Source: Paraburkholderia phenoliruptrix
Lineage (GTDB): Bacteria > Pseudomonadota > Gammaproteobacteria > Burkholderiales > Burkholderiaceae
Direction of reading: 5' to 3'
Length of the DNA stretch: 45,923 nt
NCBI RefSeq assembly: GCF_019511605.1
Contig: NZ_JAEUAV010000036.1
Coordinates: forward strand, 1-45,923
The translations under genes were made by a program, and so were the position numbers. The notes under the pieces are model-generated. The model was not told where the DNA came from. It did no database searches and saw only the letters and a program-made list of their open reading frames with translations. Numbering within the stretch: the stretch's first letter is position 1; each line of letters begins with the position of its first letter. This document shows positions 1 to 6,266 of this stretch, piece by piece.

Positions 1-35
1 GGTCTCGTGTGCTCGGAGATGTGTAGAAGAGACAG
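1..35. other. Residual Nextera transposase adapter at contig end
   Basis: Bases 2-35 match the 34-nt Nextera read-2 transposase adapter (which ends AGATGTGTATAAGAGACAG) at 32 of 34 positions. The differences are T instead of G at 9 and G instead of T at 25. This is library-preparation sequence left at the end of an assembled contig and is not genomic. Any reading frame entering from this stretch, such as one opening at position 7, has an artificial start. Confidence 0.93.
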
Positions 36-56
36 CACCAACGTTGGAGGCCGTAT

Positions 57-230
57 ATGCGTCAAGCCCTCGCTCGTCCTGAGCAAACCGAATCCCCTAT
101 CCAGATTATCAATCGCGCCCTGCGCGACGCGGCCCTGTCAGATCGGCCCAACGACGCCATCGACACCCTCGCAACGGCTCTCGCCGCCCTCGCGACGCTG
201 GCTCGCGCGGAGGGCCGCAGCCATGGCTAA
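57..230 (+). CDS. Small hypothetical phage-region protein, 57 aa
   Basis: An ATG at 57 follows a good ribosome binding site (GGAGG about 45-50) and opens a 57-codon frame ending TAA at 228-230. The end overlaps the start of the next gene (ATG at 223) by 8 bases, which suggests translational coupling. The product is an Ala/Leu/Arg-rich, probably helical protein containing RALRDAALSD and ending RAEGRSHG. I do not recognise a family. It lies only 22 bases from the adapter, so the upstream operon context is missing. The RBS and coupled overlap are the main support. Confidence 0.5.
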   Translation: MRQALARPEQTESPIQIINRALRDAALSDRPNDAIDTLATALAALATLARAEGRSHG

Positions 231-504
231 CGCAGCCCATCACACTCCCGCTGCGCGGCGCGAACCTGTGTCGTTTGCCGGATTCGCGATCATTGCACCG
301 TGCGGCCTTCTCTATTTCCCGCCGTGCCGCACACTGGCGGAAGCCTATGCAGAGATTCGCGACCGGAGCCTGTACGAAGGCGAACCGGGTTGGACCATCC
401 AGAGAACCGACGAAGACGGCGACCCCATCGGCCCCCCTAAAAAAGCGCGCATCAAGTCTCGTCGTCTTTCCAGCGCTAAGCAGTCCTCACGAGGTGACGC
501 ATGA
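223..504 (+). CDS. Small hypothetical phage-region protein, 93 aa
   Basis: The ATG at 223 overlaps the stop of the upstream small gene, and the TGA at 502-504 overlaps the ATG of the primase-helicase gene at 501 (ATGA). The protein starts MANAAHHTPAARREPVSF. A hydrophobic patch (about residues 20-35) precedes a charged region with EGEPGWTIQRTDEDGDPIG, and the tail is basic (KKARIKSRRLSSAK). The frame is open upstream into the adapter, but that part is artificial, so I chose the internal ATG. Function unknown. The position suggests an accessory early gene made together with the replication protein. Confidence 0.6.
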   Translation: MANAAHHTPAARREPVSFAGFAIIAPCGLLYFPPCRTLAEAYAEIRDRSLYEGEPGWTIQRTDEDGDPIGPPKKARIKSRRLSSAKQSSRGDA

Positions 505-2882
505 CAGTGCAGACCGAAGAAGGCCGCATTCGTGCGGCGCTGAGCCACATTCCGGCCGATAGTCGCGATACCTGGGTGCAGATAGGCATGGCGGTCAAGG
601 CAGAACTCGGCGAAGGCGGCTTCGATCTTTGGGATAGCTGGTCGCAAACCAGCGACGCCTACAGCGAGAGCGATACACGCGCTGTCTGGCGCTCGTTCAA
701 GGCAGGTGGCATCACGATTGCCACGCTGTTCAAGGAAGCTATCGCCCACGGCTACACAGAGAGCGAGCCGCTCAAGCCGATCGATCCAGCCGAGAGCGCC
801 CGGCGGCGAGCGGCGCGCGCGCAGGAAGCGAGGGACGCAGCGGCGCAGCATGAGCGCACCCAGGCAGAAGCCGCCGACAAGGCGCGGGAACTGTGGGAGA
901 AGGCCGGGAAGGTTCACGCCGACCACGCCTATATCCGCGCGAAGAAAATCAAGCCCTACGGCGCGAAGCAGCTGCGCGAGCAGCTCGTCATCAGGATTCA
1001 GGACGTGGACGGCGCCCACCATTCGGCTCAGTACATTCAGGCCGATGGAAGCAAGACGTTCCAGACTGGCGGGCGCATCAGCGGATGCTTTGCGGCGGTG
1101 ACGGCCGGCGCCAAGCCGAACGCCAGTACACCGCTGCTGATCGCCGAAGGCTTCGCGACGGCGTGCAGTCTGCACGAGGCGACCGGCTATCCGGTGGCCG
1201 CAGCGATGAACGCCGGCAACCTGCTGAACGTCGCGAAGGCATGGCGGGCGAAGTATCCGCGCGTGCGCATCGTGATCTGTGCCGACGACGACACCGAGAC
1301 GGCGGGCAATCCGGGCATGACGAAGGCCACGGAGGCCGCGCGCGCGGTCGGCGCGTTGCTCGCCGTGCCGGACTTCGGTCCGAGTCGGCCAGACGGTGCC
1401 ACGGATTTCAACGACCTGGCCGCGCTCGACGGACATGCCGCGCTGCGCAGTTGCATCGAGGCCGCCACCGCGCCCGGTGGTGTCGCTAGCTCGAAGAAGC
1501 GAACGCCGCCCACGGTCAACCTGTCTTGCGCCGCCGACATCGTTCCAGAGCCGATCCATTGGCTGTGGCCGGGATGGCTCCCAGCCGGGAAGCTCTCGAT
1601 CCTCGCCGGTCAACCGGGCTGCGGCAAAACAACCATCGCCATTTCTTTGTCGGCGGCTATCTCGAAGGGCGCGGAGTGGCCGGACGGCACGCACTGCAAA
1701 GCGCCCGGGAACATCCTCATCTGGACCGGCGAGGACGGCCTTGCGGATACGCTGGTTCCTCGGCTCATTGCTGCCGGCGCCGACCTGAGGCGAGTTTTCT
1801 TCGTGGAGTCCGTGACCGACGAGATCGGCGAACTGCAACCGTTTGACCCGAGCCGTGACGTTCCTATCCTCGCCGAGCGAATCGAACAGATGGGCGGTGC
1901 AAGTCTGCTGGTGGTCGATCCAGTTATCAGTGTGGTCAATGGTGACTCTCACAAGAGCGGCGACGTGCGCAAGTCACTGCAGCCGCTGATCGACATTGGC
2001 GCAGCGCACGGCTGCGCAATTCTAGGCATCACGCACTTCAGCAAAGGCTCGAAAGGCTCATCACCTACCGAGCGCATTCTCGGCTCGCAGGCGTTCGGCG
2101 CCGCGGCGCGGATGATCCTGATTGCAGGCAAGGACGAGTCGTCAGACCGCCGCATCTTCGCCAAGTCAAAGTGCAACATTGCCGGCGACACCGGCGGCTT
2201 TGAATACGCAATCGAGACACTCGATGCGCAAGACGGGTTGGCATCCAGCCGCATCGCGTGGGGCGAACCGCTCGACGGCTCCGCGAAAGAAATCCTGCGT
2301 GAGCTGGAGGCAGACGACAACGAAGGCGAGCAGCATGACGACCGCGAATCGAAATTCGAACGAGCGCGTTGCATGATCTATGAATGGCTCACCCCGTTCA
2401 TGAGCACGAAAGAGATGAAGGCAGCAGCGCAAGCCGAAGGCGTGAGCTGGCGAATGGTAGAAGCCGCCAAGGCTGCCGAAGTCGCCGCCGGAAACAAGAT
2501 TCGCGCAGTGAAGCACGGCAACGCGTGGGGCTGGATTTGGGACCACTACGAGATAAAGCACGGAGATTCAACTCCGCAATTGCATCTGGTTTCAAGTCCG
2601 CAAGAAAATCAAGTCCGCAAAGTGGACTGCGGAGTTGAGAACCTTGTCCTGCAAGGCTTTCAGGGCAAGTCCGCAACTCCGCAGTCAGTTTCGGGAGTCG
2701 CCGGAGTCGCTGGTTCAACTCCGCAACAGAGGAGCAACTCCGCAGCGTCCCAAAACCTTTGCGGTCTTGCGGACTTGCCCGCAAACCCAAGCCCGGCAAG
2801 GGATTCAACTCCGCAATCAACTCCGCAGCGCGAAAGCCACTGCGGAGTTGATGCCGAAGCCGACGACGGGGGCGATCTGTGA
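501..2882 (+). CDS. Phage/satellite primase-helicase (PriCT_2, TOPRIM, RepA-type AAA ATPase)
   Basis: This 793-aa replication protein probably both primes and unwinds the element's DNA. Residues about 5-75 resemble the PriCT_2 primase C-terminal module (WVQIGMAVKAELGEGGFDLWD). A TOPRIM-like stretch follows: the acidic LLIAEGFATA near 215 and the metal-binding VICADDD near 258. The RecA/RepA-like ATPase begins near 350, with Walker A GQPGCGKTTI near 369-378 and Walker B LLVVDP near 470. Residues about 660-793 are low complexity and Ser/Thr/Pro/Gln rich, and their DNA is the repeat array listed separately. The start overlaps the preceding stop, and the stop overlaps the next GTG start. The architecture is typical of P4-like and other small integrated elements. 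That the protein initiates at its own repeats is inference. Confidence 0.88.
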   Translation: MTVQTEEGRIRAALSHIPADSRDTWVQIGMAVKAELGEGGFDLWDSWSQTSDAYSESDTRAVWRSFKAGGITIATLFKEAIAHGYTESEPLKPIDPAESARRRAARAQEARDAAAQHERTQAEAADKARELWEKAGKVHADHAYIRAKKIKPYGAKQLREQLVIRIQDVDGAHHSAQYIQADGSKTFQTGGRISGCFAAVTAGAKPNASTPLLIAEGFATACSLHEATGYPVAAAMNAGNLLNVAKAWRAKYPRVRIVICADDDTETAGNPGMTKATEAARAVGALLAVPDFGPSRPDGATDFNDLAALDGHAALRSCIEAATAPGGVASSKKRTPPTVNLSCAADIVPEPIHWLWPGWLPAGKLSILAGQPGCGKTTIAISLSAAISKGAEWPDGTHCKAPGNILIWTGEDGLADTLVPRLIAAGADLRRVFFVESVTDEIGELQPFDPSRDVPILAERIEQMGGASLLVVDPVISVVNGDSHKSGDVRKSLQPLIDIGAAHGCAILGITHFSKGSKGSSPTERILGSQAFGAAARMILIAGKDESSDRRIFAKSKCNIAGDTGGFEYAIETLDAQDGLASSRIAWGEPLDGSAKEILRELEADDNEGEQHDDRESKFERARCMIYEWLTPFMSTKEMKAAAQAEGVSWRMVEAAKAAEVAAGNKIRAVKHGNAWGWIWDHYEIKHGDSTPQLHLVSSPQENQVRKVDCGVENLVLQGFQGKSATPQSVSGVAGVAGSTPQQRSNSAASQNLCGLADLPANPSPARDSTPQSTPQRESHCGVDAEADDGGDL
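2569..2851. repeat. Iteron-like array of CAA(C/G)TCCGCA repeats, candidate replication origin
   Basis: Twelve copies of the 10-mer CAACTCCGCA or CAAGTCCGCA lie within 283 bp at the 3' end of the primase-helicase gene. Direct copies start at 2569, 2593, 2610, 2666, 2674, 2716, 2735, 2806 and 2818. Inverted copies lie at 2628-2637, 2768-2777 and 2841-2850. Direct copies fall in all three codon phases: TCA-ACT-CCG at 2568, CAA-GTC-CGC at 2610 and AGC-AAC-TCC at 2734. The protein repeat therefore does not explain the conservation, and selection on the DNA is likely. Origins inside or beside the initiator gene are known, for example the lambda O gene. The origin role is inference. Confidence 0.7.
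2816..2852. promoter_or_regulatory. 13-bp inverted repeat ending the iteron-like array
   Basis: The last direct and last inverted copies of the 10-mer form a perfect 13-bp stem (2816-2828 with 2840-2852) around an 11-nt loop. It lies 26 bases before the next GTG start. There is no T-run, so it is not a standard intrinsic terminator. It could act as a DNA cruciform, as paired binding sites or as an mRNA hairpin. Confidence 0.55.
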
Positions 2883-3349
2883 ACATTCCCGCTCTTATCG
2901 AGAAGGCACTCGCTGCTGGCGTCCAACTGTACGTGCGCAATGGCAAGGTCAAGATGCGCGGTCCGGTCGAGGCGCAGGAAGCACTACGTCCGGCGCTGGC
3001 GCCGCACCGTGACGAGATTCGCGCTTATCTGCTAGCAGCGGAGCAGCAGGAATGCGACGGCGCCTTGCAGTCGGAGGATGGTGGGTTCTATCTACCATGG
3101 GGGCCATACCTCACCGCCGACAACATCCGCGTGCTGCGCGTCGAGTTGGTCTGGATCATCGAACACTTGGCCGACCTAGAAGCGTGGCCGGAGGAGCACC
3201 GCGAAGACGTGCTGACTCGCGCGATTCGCGGCCCGGTGAGCGACTTGCTGCCGAACATTGCCCACTTCAAAGAGAGATTGACGGAAGCGAACGCCGAAGC
3301 GGCGGCGCGCGATGCTGCCGACAAGCGTACCTGGAGGTTCGACCGATGA
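2879..3349 (+). CDS. Phage-region protein with TubC-N-like N-terminal domain, 156 aa
   Basis: A GTG at 2879 overlaps the preceding stop (GTGA). Residues 1-52 (ALIEKALAAGVQLYVRNGKV, then a DEIRAYL helix) resemble the TubC_N docking-type domain. That fold was named in NRPS/PKS docking but is also common as a short N-terminal module in phage and plasmid proteins. The rest has an aromatic patch (GGFYLPWGPYLTADNIRVLR) and an acidic helical tail ending WRFDR. No catalytic motif is visible. Its place directly after the primase-helicase suggests a replication or regulatory accessory role, but the function is unknown. Confidence 0.65.
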   Translation: MNIPALIEKALAAGVQLYVRNGKVKMRGPVEAQEALRPALAPHRDEIRAYLLAAEQQECDGALQSEDGGFYLPWGPYLTADNIRVLRVELVWIIEHLADLEAWPEEHREDVLTRAIRGPVSDLLPNIAHFKERLTEANAEAAARDAADKRTWRFDR

Positions 3350-3651
3350 CCGCTGGCCTGCAAATCTGGAATCAGGATGGCGTGCTGATGCTGGACGGTA
3401 CGCATCGAATCGGCCGCATGAAAGGGATGGCGCGTGTAGATGGATTTGCCGACGCACGCGCGATTGACCTGTCGGACGGCACGCCGTTCTACTCATTTCA
3501 ACCGGATTTCCTGTTCGCGCACATCGACAACCAGACGCCGCCGCCGATCTTCACCATCAACTCCAGCGGTATCAGTTGGACATACAGCTCGACGGCGGGC
3601 ATGAACAACCCGCATCCGCTCACCGGTTACGTTTTCTATGGCGTCTTCTAA
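3346..3651 (+). CDS. Small phage hypothetical protein, 101 aa, possible virion or tail accessory
   Basis: The ATG at 3346 overlaps the previous TGA (ATGA), so I prefer it to in-frame starts further upstream. The protein begins MTAGLQIWNQDGVLMLDGTH and has alternating beta-prone segments and a Tyr/Thr/Ser-rich end (SWTYSSTAGMNNPHPLTGYV). This resembles small beta-rich phage proteins found near tail or baseplate genes, but I cannot name a family. No signal peptide or membrane segment. Translational coupling to the upstream gene is likely. Confidence 0.6.
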   Translation: MTAGLQIWNQDGVLMLDGTHRIGRMKGMARVDGFADARAIDLSDGTPFYSFQPDFLFAHIDNQTPPPIFTINSSGISWTYSSTAGMNNPHPLTGYVFYGVF

Positions 3652-3661
3652 GGGGAATCTC

Positions 3662-3922
3662 ATGAGCACCAGTACCACGGAACTTCTCGGCCAATATCTG
3701 ACGGCGGCACGCGGTCTGCTGCAAGCCGGGCTTGAGCAACTGAAGGCCGAAGACCCGCAGCAGTACAGTGACGTTGCAGTAGTCGCGAAAGCTGGCGGTA
3801 TGTTCAAGATCGAGACTGGCCTATCCACTGCCGGCCTGTTCGAGGTCAACATCTCAATAGTGGACGCGACCGGCCAGGCTGTAAATCTCATGCACACCGA
3901 GACAGGCGTTGTAAACCACTGA
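3662..3922 (+). CDS. Small phage hypothetical protein, 86 aa
   Basis: The ATG at 3662 follows AAGGGGA at about 3650-3657, a good RBS. An in-frame ATG at 3638 lies inside the previous gene and has no RBS. The protein (MSTSTTELLGQYLTAARGLL...) has an N-terminal amphipathic helix, an AEDPQQYSDVAVVAK segment and a C-terminal beta-rich part (AGLFEVNISIVDATGQAVNL). I recognise no family. It is the last gene before the 196-bp gap in front of the capsid gene. Confidence 0.6.
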   Translation: MSTSTTELLGQYLTAARGLLQAGLEQLKAEDPQQYSDVAVVAKAGGMFKIETGLSTAGLFEVNISIVDATGQAVNLMHTETGVVNH

Positions 3923-4118
3923 GTAGTCCTGTACGATTTGGCTTGACAGAACACCCGCATGTATGCCGTGCGCTACCTGCGGGCCATCCTCAACTTGAGG
4001 ACGTTCCTGGATAAGGCTGCATGCCCCGCGCTGCAGTAACCACACCGAACAGCAAAGCCGAGCGCTGCTGGGCGAGCCGTGACGAAACTCCCCAATTCCC
4101 TTTTTTGTGAGGCATCAC
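3923..4118. other. Gap between early module and capsid gene
   Basis: This 196-bp gap has a TTGACA at about 3943-3948 without a well-spaced -10, and a 13-bp palindrome CCTCAACTTGAGG at 3988-4000. Frames of 26 and 29 codons could start at 3959 and 4021, but nothing beyond length supports them. It may carry the capsid gene's promoter, but I cannot place one. Confidence 0.35.
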
Positions 4119-5366
4119 ATGCACTCGTTTACCCAAAAACCGATCGCGCGCGGCATCCAGTCTGTTCGCGCTGAAGGCGGCAACCCGAACGACGTCCGCG
4201 CGGCACTCGAAGCAATGACAGGCGCTTTCGCGGCCTTCAAGGAAAAGCATCAAGGCGAAGTCGCCGAGCTTCGCGAAGCAATGGACGGTCTTGCCATCGC
4301 TGCAGCGGCGCAGCAGATGAACGGCGGCGGCGCGGCGGCGCGCACTGAACAACAGCCGATTTATGCGGCGCCGGGTATGCGCGCGGCTGAGATCGCAGCG
4401 CATTACAAGCAGGCAGCCAAGGCGGCGGACGAAGATACCGGGATCACGATGGGCGATTTCATGCGTGGCGTGGCCGGCATGAAGACGACCGAGGGCGTGA
4501 AGGCGTCGCTCGCTGTCGGCACCGACACCGCAGGCGGCTTTTCTGTGCCGAATGTCGTGATGCCGACGATTCTGGACGCACTGGTCGATCAGAGTGCGTT
4601 GCTGTCGGCTGGCGCGAGCATTATCCCTGTCGGCGAAGGCGGCAAGAGCTTCACGACGGCCGGCATCGACACACTTCCGGTTCCCGCGTGGCGGAATGAG
4701 TTGGGCGCGATCGCTGAGACCGATCCAACGTTGCGGCCCATCGTGGCGACGCCGCGCTCGCTGGCCTGCATCGTGCGCTTCTCGCGTGAGCTGCTGGCCG
4801 ATTCGACCGACATCTCGCGGGCCGTGACTCAGGCAATCTCCCAGGCGTTTGCCTTGGAGTTGGATCGCGTCGGCCTTGTTGGCTCAGGCACCGCGCCTGA
4901 ACCGCTTGGCCTTTACGGCATGGAAGCTGTGACGAAGATTGAGCAGATCGGCGCGACGTTCGGGTATGCCGACATGCTGGCCGCATATCGGACCCAGCTC
5001 GAGCACAAGGCGCCGGCGCCTACGGCGGCAATCATGGCTCCGCGCACGCTGACGGGCTTGGCTGGCATGGTGGATACGACGGGGCAACCGCTCAACGCTC
5101 CGCCTTTGCTGTCGACTGTCCGCCAGTTGTCCACCAACGGCGTGCCCACCAACCTTGGCACCGGCACCAACAAGAGCCTGGTCTTTGTTGGTAACTTCAG
5201 CACGGTGCAATACGTGATGCGCGAACGCCTGAACATCGGCGTGCTGCGCGAGGCGTATGCAAAGACCGGTGAGATAGGCTTCCTGTGTCACGCCCGCGTC
5301 GACGTGGTCGCGTACTACCCGCAAGCGATCACCGTTATTGAAGGCGTCGCCTCAGCGGCCGCGTAA
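4119..5366 (+). CDS. HK97-type phage major capsid protein
   Basis: The 415-aa product has the layout of HK97-fold capsid subunits. The N-terminal about 85 residues are charged and helical (delta-domain-like, EKHQGEVAELREAMDGLAI). The shell domain follows the Ala-rich linker, beginning near residue 130 with AVGTDTAGGFSVP. Motifs include FSRELLADS, the AFALELDRVGLVGSGT loop, NIGVLREAYAKTGEIGF and a final VVAYYPQAITVIEG. The ATG at 4119 has GAGG six bases upstream, and an in-frame GTG at 4107 is less likely. No protease, portal or terminase gene sits beside it, although HK97-type delta domains are normally removed by a protease. Either those genes are off the contig or a helper phage supplies them. 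Confidence 0.9.
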   Translation: MHSFTQKPIARGIQSVRAEGGNPNDVRAALEAMTGAFAAFKEKHQGEVAELREAMDGLAIAAAAQQMNGGGAAARTEQQPIYAAPGMRAAEIAAHYKQAAKAADEDTGITMGDFMRGVAGMKTTEGVKASLAVGTDTAGGFSVPNVVMPTILDALVDQSALLSAGASIIPVGEGGKSFTTAGIDTLPVPAWRNELGAIAETDPTLRPIVATPRSLACIVRFSRELLADSTDISRAVTQAISQAFALELDRVGLVGSGTAPEPLGLYGMEAVTKIEQIGATFGYADMLAAYRTQLEHKAPAPTAAIMAPRTLTGLAGMVDTTGQPLNAPPLLSTVRQLSTNGVPTNLGTGTNKSLVFVGNFSTVQYVMRERLNIGVLREAYAKTGEIGFLCHARVDVVAYYPQAITVIEGVASAAA

Positions 5367-5374
5367 GGCGCTGA

Positions 5375-5410
5375 CGGCCGGGGCATAGAAAAGTCTGGCC
5401 GCCCCGGCCG
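5375..5410 (+). terminator. GC-rich hairpin after capsid gene
   Basis: Ten-base perfect stems CGGCCGGGGC (5375-5384) and GCCCCGGCCG (5401-5410) enclose a 16-nt loop, nine bases after the capsid stop. There is no T-run, so termination would be weak or Rho-assisted. It separates the capsid gene from the downstream two-gene unit. Confidence 0.5.
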
Positions 5411-5629
5411 CCTAGACCGACCGTTCCCGCACGGACAGAAAATTTTCCCTTTTTCAGATTTTGTTAAAGCCCTTTAACACCTAGTGGATAGTTGCCTCCA
5501 ACACTGGCAAAGGTTTTGGCGCTAATAGCGGCATCAGAAACCGGTTAATTCGCTAAGAGATGTTAAAGGTTCTGAGAAGCGAGCCGTTTACGGAAATGAT
5601 CGGTTCGAGACTAGGAATGCCGCCTAGTC

Positions 5630-5658
5630 TTGACAGCGCAAACAGAGCCTGCTACCCT
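5630..5658 (+). promoter_or_regulatory. Candidate sigma-70 promoter ahead of the 19-bp hairpin
   Basis: A perfect TTGACA (5630-5635), a 17-bp spacer and TACCCT (5653-5658, 3 of 6) would start transcription near 5665, the first base of the 19-bp inverted repeat. The stretch before it (about 5430-5620) is more AT-rich than the surrounding genes. The -10 is weak, so this is a candidate only. Confidence 0.45.
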
Positions 5659-5664
5659 CCGTTC

Positions 5665-5709
5665 ACCACGACGGGCGCCCCATGGGGTTTATGGGGCGCC
5701 CGTCGTGGT
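5665..5709. promoter_or_regulatory. Perfect 19-bp inverted repeat (strong hairpin)
   Basis: Bases 5665-5683 pair perfectly with 5691-5709 around a 7-nt loop. No T-run follows on either side. The hairpin lies between a possible upstream promoter and the LexA-covered promoter. It could be a bidirectional transcription block insulating the two-gene unit, a stable 5' end of an RNA, or a DNA recognition palindrome. Confidence 0.75.
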
Positions 5710-5724
5710 AGTAGCAAAGTAAAC

Positions 5725-5757
5725 TTGATAGAACTACTGTACAGGCATACAGTAGTT
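5725..5757 (+). promoter_or_regulatory. LexA (SOS) box overlapping a sigma-70 promoter
   Basis: TACTGTACAGGCATACAGTA (5735-5754) fits the CTGT-N8-ACAG LexA operator used in beta- and gammaproteobacteria, including the flanking TA bases. The palindrome extends to 5732-5757. It overlaps the spacer and -10 of TTGATA (5725-5730)-N17-TACAGT (5748-5753). LexA bound here should block the polymerase, so the downstream pair should be induced by DNA damage. Site and promoter are seen; regulation is inferred from established LexA biology. Confidence 0.85.
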
Positions 5758-5793
5758 ACATGCGCCGCACAATGCGGCATGACGGAGAAAGAC

Positions 5794-6249
5794 ATGACGG
5801 TTTCGGCATTGCAGCTCGCCGGCGAGATAATTCGCCGCTCGGGGGCGAGGGGCCGTTTGCTTACTAATCTCTCGGTCCAAAAGCTCGCCTATTTTTGCCA
5901 CGGATGGCACTTGGCTTTGACCGGCCATCCGTTGGTTGGCGGCGAACAATTCGCGGCATGGAAGTTTGGCCCGGTTCTGCCGAGCGTGTATCACAAGCTG
6001 AAGGTGTTCTCGTCCAATCCCATTCCTCCAGAGCATCCTATTGTGCAAGGAGAGGCTGTCGCGCTGGATCAGACATCGAGCCAAATTGTCGACAAAGTTC
6101 TCGAACTTTACGATCGCTACACCGGCCCGCAACTTGTCACTATGTCCCATACCTCTGGTGGCCCATGGGACAAGGCGTGGAAGGCAAATGCCGACGAGAT
6201 TCAAGACGAAAGCATCGAAAAATACTTTAAGTCGTTGATCAAGCACTAA
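5794..6249 (+). CDS. Panacea-domain (DUF4065, SocA/GepA-like) protein, likely antitoxin
   Basis: The 151-aa protein carries the Panacea/DUF4065 pattern: LTNLSVQKLAYFCHGWHLAL, a GEQFAAWKFGPVLPSVYHKL block (the AW-x-x-GPV signature) and a C-terminal helical part ending IEKYFKSLIKH. Panacea domains are known as versatile antitoxins that pair with unrelated toxins, and are frequent in prophages. I chose the ATG at 5794 because GGAG (5784-5787) lies six bases upstream; an ATG at 5779 is possible. The gene sits about 40 bp below the LexA-covered promoter and 17 bp before the cyclase-like gene, so the two are probably co-transcribed. Antitoxin function is inferred. SOS control is unusual for an antitoxin, since it would raise both proteins together. 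Confidence 0.85.
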   Translation: MTVSALQLAGEIIRRSGARGRLLTNLSVQKLAYFCHGWHLALTGHPLVGGEQFAAWKFGPVLPSVYHKLKVFSSNPIPPEHPIVQGEAVALDQTSSQIVDKVLELYDRYTGPQLVTMSHTSGGPWDKAWKANADEIQDESIEKYFKSLIKH

Positions 6250-6266
6250 TTTCGCTAGGGGGCGCA

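Noticed and set aside
345..1952. Long minus-strand open frame opposite the primase-helicase gene
   Set aside because: No domain, no RBS, and an Arg-rich composition; it is a shadow of the + gene.
3959..4110. Two short frames (26 and 29 codons) before the capsid gene
   Set aside because: No similarity and only a weak RBS. They are described under the gap entry, not called as genes.
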